From assembly GCA_011033025.1 (NCBI GenBank), contig WFMF01000006.1:1612001-1676000 (forward strand): a DNA stretch of 64,000 bases, given 5' to 3'. Numbering within the stretch: position 1 is the stretch's first letter; each line of letters starts with the position of its first letter. A program made the translations under genes and the position numbers. Under the pieces are notes generated by a model. The model ran no database searches, was not told where the DNA came from, and was given only the letters and a program-made list of their open reading frames with translations. Shown here piece by piece: positions 1 through 11,056 of this stretch. Source of the stretch: Beroe forskalii (lineage: Eukaryota > Ctenophora > Nuda > Beroida > Beroidae).

Positions 1-949
1 CGTTCATTTTGTTGGAATGCGTAAGTTAGCACCCAATCCTTCATCAAATGATCAGATCAAAGTAAGAAAGTCAATGTTCTCAGTCCTTCTTTGAGAGCAA
101 AACAAGCTTTGGACGCGATAGTCAAAGCCCTCCAATTGAAAATTAAACATGCCCTCTACAATCCGTGTAGTTCTTCAGCTATTCAGTCCTAGCTCATCAT
201 ACATGAACATCACACATGGCGCAAACGACGCGCCTGATAGTGCGCGCGCATTGCACGTGCTAATCGTGCACGTTAGCAATGTTAGCCATGTGCAGAGCAG
301 TTGTGATGTCCTCAAAGTTGACATTCGTCAGGTTAGCTCCTCGCATGTTGGTGTTGTACAGCTCAGCACCGTTCAGATCACATCCCTGAGAATATCATGG
401 AATTAAAATATTTGACAAATTAGAACTCGAAGTTTTAATGGAACTTATTCCCAGTATATGAGACGTCGGGCCATAACAGCGTAGTATAAACTTATAAATA
501 TGCTCAACTTATCATTTCCATAGTACTCCCGGACTGCAGGTATTTCAAAACTGAAAGAGTACGCACCTCCAAGTCAGCACCAGCCAGACAGGCGCCCTTC
601 AGAGAACAGTTCTTAAGATTAGATCCTCGCAAATTAGCCACTCTTAGATTAACTCCTCCGAGGTTAGCACTCTGAAAGGATAGAATTAATATTTTACAAC
701 ATAAGATATCGACTATAACAAGTATAAACCACAGTTCCACTTCCAGTATGTGTGGCTGCTTGGATGTTTTGGATGTTCACGGGGTAGTGTGGGAAGGCGA
801 TGAGTGGCTTTTTCCAGGCTAAACACAGCTAATTAGAAATAGTACTGCGACTCAGCTGAGACTCATTAGCGGTATGCCTGGCATTCTTTAGTAGTCACAC
901 AGAATGTTAACTGTTCGTACACAGAATACCCACTGTACTGTATGTACAC

Positions 950-1045
950 TTTGTACTGTATGTACACTTTGTACTGTATGTAAAAATAGTACTGTATGTA
1001 ATAACTTACAAATAGTACTGTGTACAAATAGTACTGTTTAGTGGG
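950..1045. repeat. GTACTGTATGTACACTT short tandem repeat in intron
   Basis: Imperfect repeats of a GTACTGTATGTA core lie in an intron of the truncated KCTD9-like copy. The same array is at 17815-17930 in the complete copy, so it predates the duplication. Confidence 0.7.
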
Positions 1046-1618
1046 CGCTCTGGATTGAAACCAGGACTTAAATGAGCTAGCGATATTATAGTTTGGTTTG
1101 TAATGGAATGAAAGTTTATCTGTCTTGGGTTACTGATATGTGTGCCCATATATAGGTCGAAAGCCGGAAAGCAACACCTCCAAAAAAGGACATGTAGAAA
1201 GCAAGGGCTTGGCAATTATTAACCACGGCTCCATAATTGCACTAAACATAATCCCAATTTCTCCAAGAAGGGCAAGAAAGATGATGGAAAGATGGTTCCT
1301 AAAAAACTGTCTGAAAAGGAACTGAGATGGGACAATGCCCAGTTCTTTCTACAGTCTCAAGCTTTGACCTACTTTTCGACGTATTGCTCTCGACCTATGA
1401 GCACAGCTTATACGTGCAATGTTTATCATGTCCATATTGAATTTAGTGTTCAATGAGAATAGTTGTTTCCCGCCTCTCATTATCCTATATGGAGTAAAGG
1501 TCGTTGCCCAGAGAGCACTTTGCTTTCTGATGACACTTCTCTCAACTTCAAGCACACCAAGTGACACACAATAAAGATACACAGCGAACATACCTTACAA
1601 ACCAACGTAAAAGTAGTT

Positions 1619-1777
1619 GTAAAGAAACTAGTTTGATATAAGTTTTTTTTCTGAAGAGGTGATAAAAAAGGAGGCACTTTGACTCACCTTGAATCACTGA
1701 TTCAAGGTGAGTCAAAGTGCCTGGGCTTTTTTTATCACCTCTTCAGAAAAAAAAACTTATCAAACTAGTTACTTTAC
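1619..1777. repeat. Long near-perfect foldback (hairpin) repeat
   Basis: Two arms of roughly 75-80 bases are inverted around a three-base centre near 1699. The arms read CTGAAGAGGTGATAAAAAA and then GCACTTTGACTCACCTTGAAT, and their complements. It sits in the intron between exons 7 and 8 of the KCTD9-like copy. A homologue at 18527-18697 has a run of about 37 A residues at the end of one arm. No target duplication was identified. It may be a foldback transposon or MITE. Confidence 0.85.
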
Positions 1778-3920
1778 AACTACTTTCACGTTGGTACAAA
1801 AGAGGGGCACCCTTGGAGCACGCACCTGGCACAAAGGGGGGGGGGGGGCATGAACGTGCAAAAAAGGGTTCGCCAACAGAATACTCAACGGCCAATGAGA
1901 CCCACCTCTAAGTTGACACCCTTCATCTGGGCTCCCAGGAGAGAAGAAGGCCGGAGTTTGGAGTCCTCGAAGTTACACCTCACTAAGCTAGCATTGTCCA
2001 GGACAACACCCTCCATGCTGACTCCTGCTGCATGCGCGTCCTGGGGGAGGAAAGGGGGTAGCAGGTTTAAAACACTGCAGAAGAGTGAGCGATACAGTCC
2101 CTGATATTTGTTCACTTTCAAATAGTAATACATCGTGTGGCTGAGAAACTCCATCCGATCAAAATACAAGGTAAAATAGAATATACACAAGAAATTCTCT
2201 GCATATCAGAATCTGTGGAGCTTAGGATAATACTCACATCCAGAACACAGCTGGTCATGTTGGCCTTGTCAAAGGTCGCTCCATACACGTCTGCTCTTGA
2301 GAAGTCGGTCTCTGTCAGGATACATTGCGTGAAGTTGATGTGTTTCAAGTCCAGGTCACTGAGGTCAGCACCAGAGAAGTCAAGACCCTGAAATGTGGGA
2401 ACGTGAGGGAACTAACAAGGGAAAATTTGTGTTAAATTAGATCTGGGAATTGGCGATGTCTGATTAAAATTGGGCACATGGAGTAGGCTTTAACAAAGCA
2501 CACTGCGCGGCGTTCTAGCAATGGGCACTGGGCACAGGGCAGTTTGCCATATTCAACCTTACTCAATCTTAGTCAAAACTTTTCACTTGAAAAGCCACTC
2601 GTGATTTTAAACTTGTCATATCAAGAAGTTGTAATAGGAGATGGGGAAAGTCTGGTACGGTAGAGAAGTTTAAATTTTCATTTCAAATTTCTATTTTTCA
2701 TCTTTAACATTTTCATTTTAACATGTAGTCACAACACATGTGGCTACTTGTAACTTAAGACTTTTCAAAGAGCATTCGATACACAATAAAGTTACAACCG
2801 TTACTCATGCTCAATGTAAGCTTTTCTAAGCCACATACAGGAAGAAATCAAATTTCAATGCGAATACAGTACAATTAACATTGCAATTTGATTTCATTCC
2901 TCGATCCACCAAGCGTTCAATTGCAAATTTAGATCCCGATTCACAGACAGTGAAAATAATACAATTAAACTTTGAAAAAGTTAAGGTTGGTAAAAGTGTC
3001 CTTTTCTAGAAAACCAAGATATATTGGAGTCAACTCATCAGTAAGTTAACATTACTCACTCTGAATCTCAAGATGTAGTTAGAAGGTGTCCGGATGAGTG
3101 ACTTGATGACGTCATCGCGAGTCAGAGGCTCGAGTGTACACCGTAGCTTGGAGGTTGTGATGTGCTCCTCTATCTTCGGAATGAGGTCATTGAAACCGAA
3201 ATACCGGGCCTCCAGCAGAACACCTGGCGAGTAAGCTTTCATGTGCATTCTTTTCATTTCATTGGAACAGTATCTTATGAATCTGTCTTTGAGTCGTGAT
3301 CCGAATAGGTGGAATATTTGCAAAAAAATGCTTCAACTTCAAGTTCAATTCAACACACAAATAGAGCCTCTGACCAATGGTACCCCGTCCATTTTTGACA
3401 GGCTGTCAACAGGTTTGTGTCATACTGTGGACAGGTTTTGGGCAGATCCCCGAAGTTTGGAAGGACATGACGGGGTACCGCAAGTCAGAAGGCCCGAATA
3501 CCAGTGTCCTCCCATGTTATAACCTACCGTAAGGGTTAACACCCCCATCTATGACTAGCTCCCCATGCCTCAGGAAATCCAGTAGCGGCAGGAAGTACTT
3601 TGGAGACCTGTCTATCAGAAACGCACCGTTATCGTCCGTCTTGTTCTTCCAGTTGCTACCTGGGGTTTACTGATGATAGAGATTAGGAACCTGGATTTGA
3701 TATTGATTGCTGCAGCTAAGAAGAGATAGTGAGTGGTAAGCTGATTCAAATCAGGAAAAGATTACGGGGAATTAAAATGCGTCCCACAGCGGATACATAA
3801 TCCTAATATTCTTAAGTTGGAATCAGATCGTTTTACTTTGTATTCTAGTAATCTTAAGATGTAACTATTAAAATCAAATCTAGATCAGTCAGGACAAGCA
3901 TTGGTAATGTTGATTGATTT

Positions 3921-5400
3921 TTAAAAGGATTGTCCTTAAGAGACTGAACAAGCACTTAACAGCCAACAATCTTCATGAACCACTCCAATCAGCTTATAAG
4001 AAATATCACAGCTGTGAAACTCTCCTGGTCAGGATCGTTAATGATATCTTGATTGCCAGTGATGAAAACAAAGGCACAGTTGTCATGTTATTAGACCTCT
4101 CTGCAGCATTTGATACTGTGTACCACCCAAGTTGCTTAAAGTTCTAGAACAACAAATAGGTATCAAAGGTACTGCATTGAAATGGTTCAAAAGCTTCATC
4201 TGTGGACGCTGCCAGAGAGTCAAAGTAAATGATTATGAGTCTGAAGAAATTATCATCAAGTTTGGAGTCCCTCAAGGTTCAGTGTTAGGCCTGTTCTCTT
4301 TAACATCTACATCAGGTCCATATACCTTACTGTTAAGAATCAGTCCTTCCTTGTTCATGGTTTTGCTGATGATCATCAGGTATATAAATCATTCTTTAGG
4401 AACAAGAACATAAAATCCTTGTCAGAGAACTTCCTTCATGCTTTGCAGCCATTGACAAATGGATGGCTGGTTTTCTTCAACTTAATGCAGGAAAACAGAA
4501 ATCATTGTATTTGGCAAGCCTAAACTGCTCTCTGGTCTTACAATGCATGGAACATTCATCAATCCGCTTACTTGTATTCGTTTTGTTTCCACTGCAAAAG
4601 TTTAGGATTTCTATTAGATAATCAGTTGAACATGACATCACAAATAAAAATTGAAGAGAAGTTGTTTCAGAACTATGAGGAAGATAGCTGCTATGAAGAA
4701 ATTTCTTACTAAGAACCAGTCTGAAACCCTCATTCATGCTCTTTGTTTTTTCAAGCCTTGATTATTGCAATTCGGTTTTACTATGGAATAAGCTCTTGCA
4801 ATATGAAACAGCTTCAGGTTATACAAAATAGAGCCTGTAGGATTCTTTTAGGGCTAAAGAAATCCGAATCTGTAAATAATCATCTACAAAGAGCTTCATT
4901 GGTTGAAAATTGCAGGAAAGAATTGAATTCAAGATTTTGTTCTCTTAACATTCAAATGCTTGAATGGCCTTGCTCCTTCATATTTGTCTGATATGCTACA
5001 GTACAACAATGTCAGTGGTTGCCGTACTCCAACTCTCAAGCAGACTTCTTTCAAATCCACCGATGGTGATCGAGCTTTCACTTCTTGTGCCCCTAAACTA
5101 TGGAATAAGCTTCCATCTGAACTGAAGGAATGTAGTGATGTTCAATTGTTCAAAAGTAGACTGAAAACATTTTTATTCAAGAAAAGTTTTAATATCTGAA
5201 TGGAAACAATATTAACTTAGTATTTCTTACTGCCATGATATCTTGAATTAACAAGCCCTGGGCATGTATTTCTTTGAACATGAACTTTCTTAGTTTACTA
5301 TTTAAGTTTCAATAGACAGCTGTGCATAAAGGGTTATGTTTTAGCTTCTTTCGTTGCTGTCTCTAAGCTACCATAGTTTATTATTATTATTATTATAAAT
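3921..5400 (+). mobile_element. LINE (CR1/L2/Jockey-like) 3' fragment, decayed
   Basis: Broken frames encode the 3' half of a non-LTR reverse transcriptase. The finger/palm start (LLDLSAAFDTV) is at about 4090-4130 and the GVPQGSVLG motif at about 4266-4290. The typical C-terminal block, with RACRILLG and APKLWNKLPSELKE, is at about 4835-5135. Frameshifts separate these pieces and the catalytic FADD box is not intact. The unit ends in a TTA microsatellite tail at about 5380-5400, typical of this LINE clade. The 5' truncation coincides with the end of duplication copy A. Confidence 0.85.
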
Positions 5401-5529
5401 AATTTAAGTGCTTCCAAAACGAAGATACGCACAGCAAGCTGTGCCAACATACTTTGGATCCAGAGGGTTTAAAACAATCACCATTATATCAAGATAAATT
5501 ATCATATGGGGCGCCCCCCCCCCCTCAAC

Positions 5530-6840
5530 CAACCCTGCCCAAAATTACAAAATTTTGACAATGAAGAGTTAACCACCATCATCGGATAGCTGTGACCAGT
5601 CATCTTGCCAAGCAGCAATCTCTGTCCTGGCAAGTGAATTGAGATAATCTTTAAATTTAGTTTTGAATTCAGATAGCCCTGGTGTATCTCGAATTTCAAA
5701 AGGCAATGTATTCCAAGTGCGATGCCCTCCAAAAAAGAATGATTTGCTTAGATTATTGCAACTATTAGATCCAGGTGTTAGGTTAGAAATGAGTGAAAGA
5801 TTATCTAGATGCCTAGATCGTAGTCTGCTATTATCAGTATTACTGTTAAGTGCAAGATATCCTGGCATAGAAAGAGTTATTGAGTTATGAAATATTTTAT
5901 GAAGCAGAGTCATTTCTGCACAAGTAAATCTGAATTCAAGAAGTAAAATTTTCAGCTCCAAACATTTTCTCATATTAACCTCATTACAGTAAGACTGGTT
6001 CTCCTCCATGAGAATCTATTTAACACATTTTTTCTGAAAGTTTTCGAATTTTCTGATGGCAGTGGGAGCTCTTGGCCCCCAAACAGGCGAGCAGTGCTCA
6101 AACTGACTTCTTACCAAAGTAAGGTATAAAATTCTTCTACGCTGTACATCACTTACAAAGTAGCAAGTACGCTTTGATATTCCTAGTTGTTGGCTAGTTT
6201 AGTCAAGAGTTTTTCATGGTGGTCGGAAAAATTAAAATTTTCGTTAATATTAACACCCAAGTCCCTTTCACAGTCAGCATATTCTAGAAGGTTGTCAGCC
6301 AAGTAATAGTGATAAGCTACAAATGGTAACATCGAAAGTGGGGAAGTTTGTGCTTGATGCTGAAAACTTTGCACTTATTAGGATGGAAGTTCATCTCGTT
6401 ATTAATTGACCATGTATGTAATAAATTTATGTCCACTTGTAGAGATTTGATATCATTTTCATTTTCAATTTTTCTCCAAAACTTGGTATCATCAGCATGA
6501 AGAGATAAATTCGAACCAGCACTAAAACCTTGAGGCAGATCATTGATAACATTATGAAAAGTACAGGTCCGAGTGTTGAACCTTGAGGCACACCAGATAA
6601 AACAGGTTTGAACGAGGAACTAACACCGTCTAAAATTACGCATTGTTGACGATCACAAAGATAATTTTTAGAAACTTTAGAAGTCTACCATCAATGGCAA
6701 TTGGCAAAGGAGTTTTTCAGTTTCTGAAGAATTAAGTCATGATTTACAGAGTCAAACGCTTTGGAGAAGTCAAAGTAAATTACGTCAGTGCTCAAACAGT
6801 GGCTATCATTCATCGACTGTACTATACTATCAGTGAATAA
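5530..6840 (-). mobile_element. Second LINE fragment, opposite orientation
   Basis: Reading the minus strand, 6520-6620 gives SGVPQGSTLGPVLF (the RT palm motif). The stretch 6183-6374 gives ERDLGVNI, which precedes the C-terminal helices. The stretch 5569-6009 gives FFGGHRTWNTLPFEIRDTP, the usual C-terminal signature of CR1/L2-type ORF2. Frames are interrupted, so the copy is dead. It lies tail-to-tail with the plus-strand LINE at 3921-5400. Confidence 0.8.
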
Positions 6841-7021
6841 AACCATGTTAGTCGTACAAGATTTGGATTATTTAGTTATCAAATGTCAAAACGTAGATAT
6901 GAATCAGATCAAACACATGCCAAGTGTGAAAAGTAAAGAAGTCCAGCTAACCTTGGCTGGAGACTGGCGGTAGCCTGATATCGCGATAGAAGTATAAAAG
7001 CATAGGTATGACAAGAACGAT

Positions 7022-7272
7022 TGTAAATTGTTGAGGTTCCGCAGCGTCCTTGAAAATTTTTGCGAATAAAAGTGGTGATTCGGACTTTGATCGCAGTGCT
7101 GGCGTGGCAGTGAGCTGTTTGATGCAAGGAATATAGGCTAATTAATAATGATAATAATAATAATAAGTAATTAATCAAATAAATTAATAATTTCATTCAC
7201 AATAAGTTCATATCACCACTTTTAATCGCAAAAATTTACAAGGGTGCTGCGGACCCTACACAATTTCCAATT
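7022..7272. repeat. Inverted repeat of about 55-bp arms
   Basis: The sequence AAATTTTTGCGAATAAAAGTGG at about 7052-7076 recurs in inverted form at 7206-7240, with matching flanks GTCCGCAGC and CACCACTTTTA. The arms surround an AAT microsatellite at about 7147-7170. This looks like a small foldback or MITE remnant. No target duplication was established. Confidence 0.6.
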
Positions 7273-7317
7273 CTTTTTGTCATACGATATCATTCTATTT
7301 GGTGTTGAAGAATGGAA

Positions 7318-7640
7318 CAAAGTTTCCGATGCCGTTAGATTTAAATCGATACCATGTTTCGGAAACGAGATATAAGCGATAGTTGTTGTACTTGGCAAAC
7401 TATCCAATTAAGCGATTTCTATTGAATGTTTCTGAAAACACATTACATGCTATCCATGCCAAAGTTTCCGACGCCGTTCGATCTAAGTCGATACCACATT
7501 CCTGAGACGAGATAATATAAGCGATAATTGGTTAAATTGGCTTATTACTAATCAAGCGATTTGTGATGAAAATTTTTATAATGGCTCTCTACACGCAACT
7601 CATGCCAAAGTTTCTGATACCGTTAGATTAAGCCGAATTT
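7318..7640. repeat. Degenerate ~145-bp tandem repeat
   Basis: The motif AAAGTTTCCGAYGCCGTT, followed by a conserved CGATACCA tail, occurs at about 7318, 7460 and 7605. The blocks share further similarity (GATATAAGCGATA, AATTAAGCGATTT). This is roughly two and a half diverged units. No gene is recognised. Confidence 0.6.
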
Positions 7641-9403
7641 ATGTGAACAAAACGCTGCACGAAAATCGCGATTTTTGCAAATCACTGTATTGTTATATAA
7701 TGGGCGCTGCAAAACGAGTTTTTCAATACTTCAAAAACGATTCCACTACAACTTTTAGCATTTCATGCTGGTACTTCCGGTTTGTTCGGAGTGTCTGGCC
7801 AGCAGTCCTGTCCCCTCGGGCTGGAACTTCTTGCCAATTCGGCTGCCCACGGCCCTTCGGGCAGATGCCCTAGAGGTGTGTGCGAACTTGCGCTGCCGGC
7901 GCTTGCCAGCGCCCTGATAGCATAAGCCATCAAACAATACATAAAAAGATAAAACAAATCTATGTCAATCATTGATTCTTCATCAATTTGAAGGTATTGT
8001 AGTAGTGTGACATAACTGCACAGAATGATTTAGTCAGAATATCACCAATAATCAATTTTACTAAACTTAAAACATTAATCCTTACCCAGACCCTAACTGA
8101 AACCCTAACCTTAAACAACAAGAATTGCGCCTGCGGGCTTAATTCTTCAATTCTTGTTTGTGGGATGTACCCGTATGCAGGCGCTTAATTTCCCTCCCCG
8201 GCGGTGCTTGATGTAACCTTAGCATCATTCTACAACAGGCACTCCTAGTAGGAGTATAAATATTGTGACAATGCTGCGCGCGCCCACCGAGAACATGCAT
8301 TCGCACGTGTCATTTCTTCTGAACATCTTGCGTGCGCATTCTTACGAGCCAAGTTGGCAAGTTGTTGTGATCAGTTCGTTGTAGATTTTGCGCCATTTCG
8401 TTGAATTGGTTTACGTTTCGCATCAGATTGCGTAACCGTTTATTCATGCGCTGTATTATCTTGACTGTTGATATCACTTGACTGTTGATGTCACTTTTCA
8501 TCTGATCTTCAAAATTTCAAATTTCATGCTTTCTGTTTCAATGCTGTCACTCGTTCCGAAAAGAATCATAATTCGTCTTTCACAAATCACATCAACCCAC
8601 CGTATTTTTGAACTTAGTAGAATTCAGTATACAGTCGAATAGTGATACAGTTTGGTACTAAAACTAATACAGAACCGAAGCCTTATCATCTTATCTCTCA
8701 ATCCATTGCCCAACTCACTCATAAGTATTTAAGTCACGAATTCTTCAACAGCCCTTCAATTTAAAATTTATCATAATTTTAGAGAATTTGAGCATTTTCC
8801 ACGGATGGACCTAGTCAGACTTAAGTTTTGACAACCGACAGCCAATGATTATAAAATTCGTAATTTTGAAGATTTGTGATAAGGGGACGGACGGAAGGAC
8901 GGAGGGAGGGAGGGACATTTTCGCGACTGAAATTATAGCAATCCGGGCACTTTCCAGAAATTACAGTAGTTGTATTGCAAATCTAAACCTGCTATACACA
9001 TATCCTATTTCTAACCTTCCCGAACCACGATCTCTGCCAACCCTCTCATTTGCCTTTTTGTGTTCACAAAAAGGCCAATGGGGAGGGAAAAAATTAGAAA
9101 TAATTTTGGAATTTGTATCAAATTTTTAAGGCGGCTGCCGTGGATGTTTGATATTCATCGAAACAATATTCGGATTTTCCTTCTGATCCGAGCGGACGCA
9201 AGACCGACTCAACTCAGTTTCCTCGAATTGATTACTGGTGTATCGTTGAATCGTACAATTTCAATGAGAGAGTCTGATTCAATGAAGAGGGACGAAGTGA
9301 GAATCTATGATAAAGGTGATTCATTAAACTAAAACGAAGTCAATTCAACTGTTGGTGCTTGGCAAAAAGTGAAGTTTCTGTACAATATGGAATTAGAACA
9401 ATT
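7641..9403. other. Non-coding stretch without recognised gene
   Basis: No supportable coding region was found. The stretch 7770-7920 is a GC-rich patch with short hairpins such as GGCCCTTCGGGC inside AT-rich DNA. A telomere-like AACCCTAA trace is at 8080-8115 and a GGAC/GGAG simple repeat is at 8885-8915. Confidence 0.6.
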
Positions 9404-11007
9404 GTGATGAGAGGGTCAGGGACGGAAGTTCGACACCCGGAAGTTCGACAACCCAGAAGTTAGACACTCTCACTGCTTGTCGAACTTCCGGGCGTCAACA
9501 GACTGAAGTCCGACAGTCCTAAAGCTCGACAGCAGGATCGGGTGTCGAACTTCCGGTCGTCAACAGACTGAAGTTCGACACCCAGAAGTTCGACACCCTT
9601 TCTAAGCTTTACTAAAAAGGAAATTCGCCTTTTGCATTGAGTACTCCTTTATACTAAAGGTAATTACAGGCTTTAATGAGACTTAAATCGATAGATCTAA
9701 TCAGACAAGAAGTTATGATAATGGGTATGTATAAGAGTATAAGAGTATATGATAAGTAAATATAATAACTTAATAAGATAATAAATCCATGCATTACTTA
9801 AACAATCCCAACAATGTACAATTACATTCAATTTTAAACTCAAACGGCAATCAGAGTCCTACAACTCGTACCTCTAACCCCTGATTAGGTTGGTGATCAT
9901 AGCCTCATTACATTGCCTTTGCTTCAAGAATCGTACTGACAGCCTATTCAAGTTCGACTTTAATGAGACTTAAATCGATAGATCTAATCAGACAAGAAGT
10001 TATGATAATGGGTATGTATAAGAGTATAAGAGTATATGATAAGTAAATATAATAACTTAATAAGATAATAAATCCATGCATTACTTAAACAATCCCAACA
10101 ATACAACAAACATTTCAATTTTAAACTCGAAACGGCAATCAGAGTCCTACAACTCGTACCTCTAACCCCTGATTAGGTTGGTGATCATAGCCTCATTATA
10201 TTGCCTTTGCTTCAAGAATCGTACTGACAGCCTATTAGAAGCAAAATCATAAGTTCACCGATTAAACAAGCTAACAAGTTCAGTCATCCCTATCACGGTT
10301 CACGTCACGACTCGTGCTCGGAATCATGATAGCATGATGAGGTTTGTGTCTGGTGATAACAACCCCATCACATCGAGCGTATACCGCTCATCAAGTTCTA
10401 TTGTCCCCCTTATCGAGGGTCACATGACGACTCGTACTGCAAACTTTCCTTCGGCGGACTTAAGGCGGACTCGCTTTATCAGGCCTATGGAGAACCTAAT
10501 CGGGGAAGGATAACAATGGGGATGATTATAAGTGTTTGGGTTCTAGTTGGGGAAACAAATAGAGTCCGCCTAAGGTCCGCCGAAGGAATGTCGGTGTTCC
10601 TCCAGACTGCCGAGAACCTTACACTTTAACCGGTTCTCAAATCGCCAACTCAAAAGCCTAATGAAAAACATAACTGAAAGATTAATAAACTTCATCAAAG
10701 ATGACATGACCACCAGACGTTAAATAATGGGCGCATGCAAGTACTTTATCCGATAAAACTTGGTGATGTCGCCTTATTAAACATTGAAAGGGCCCTTCGA
10801 AGAGTAAGAAAAGGTGGAGAGCTTGTCGAACTTCCGGGCGTCAACAGACTGAAGTCCGACAGCCAGAAGTTCGACAGCGGGATCAGGTGTCGAACTTCCG
10901 GTCGTCAACAGACTGAAGTCCGACAGTCCTAAAGCTCGACAGTGTCTAACTTCTGGGTTGTCGAACTTCTGGGTTGTCGAACTTCCGTCCCCCAACCGTG
11001 ATGAGAG
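9404..11007. mobile_element. Non-autonomous TIR DNA transposon with 10-bp target duplication
   Basis: The element spans 9414-10997. Its ends are inverted: the left end starts GGTCAGGGACGGAAGTTCG and the right end, read on the minus strand, starts GGTTGGGGGACGGAAGTTCG. About 45 bases continue as GAAGTTCGACA-type subrepeats. The direct repeat GTGATGAGAG flanks it exactly at 9404-9413 and 10998-11007. A 9-10 bp duplication is typical of Mutator-like elements, so MULE-type is the best guess. No transposase frame is present. Internally it holds a 287-bp tandem duplication and an inverted repeat at 10446-10590 (CCTTCGGCGGACTTAAGG arms). It ends 59 bp upstream of a protease start codon. Confidence 0.85.
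9671..10236 (+). repeat. 287-bp tandem direct duplication inside the TIR element
   Basis: The segment beginning CTTTAATGAGACTTAAATCG at 9671 repeats from 9958. The two units are nearly identical through the GTACTGACAGCCTATT ends at 9948 and 10236, with one diverged patch near ACAATGTACAAT. Confidence 0.9.
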
Positions 11008-11056
11008 ATATATTTTAATTTTCATTGCCTACTGATTTAGTTCATGTCCGGTATTG

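Larger units (their letters stand above)
260..3659 (-). pseudogene. KCTD9-like gene, 5'-truncated duplicate (exons 4-9 only)
   Basis: Six exons can be read: 3528-3659, 3060-3223, 2238-2387, 1906-2040, 567-671 and 260-385. Each has the same length, phase and GT-AG borders as its counterpart in the complete gene at 17090-24740. They encode the second half of a BTB/T1 domain ([22 protein letters not shown]) followed by pentapeptide repeats of the A(D/N)Lxx type and the stop at 260-262. All six frames are open. The exons for the N-terminal region and the first BTB strands are missing: upstream lies a LINE and no start exon is visible up to about 8 kb. I infer a non-functional or chimeric fragment. 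It could still be transcribed if an unrelated promoter lies upstream. The intron before the last exon differs completely from the other copy. Confidence 0.85.
1..3920. repeat. Direct segmental duplication, copy A
   Basis: This stretch matches 16830-20795 almost base for base in the same orientation, introns included, with scattered substitutions and small indels. The match starts at the window edge, so the duplication may extend further left. It ends abruptly at 3920, where copy A runs into a 5'-truncated LINE and copy B continues into the large intron of a complete gene. Intron 8 is an exception: 386-566 and 17216-17452 are dissimilar. Confidence 0.93.

Noticed and set aside
1140..1325. 61-aa plus-strand frame, also open at 18031-18216
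   Set aside because: It lies antisense in an intron of the KCTD9-like copies; openness in both copies follows from the duplication and no family was recognised.
7755..7937. GC-rich patch as a gene or bacterial contamination
   Set aside because: Too short, full of hairpins, frames on both strands look like composition effects; it continues smoothly into host sequence.
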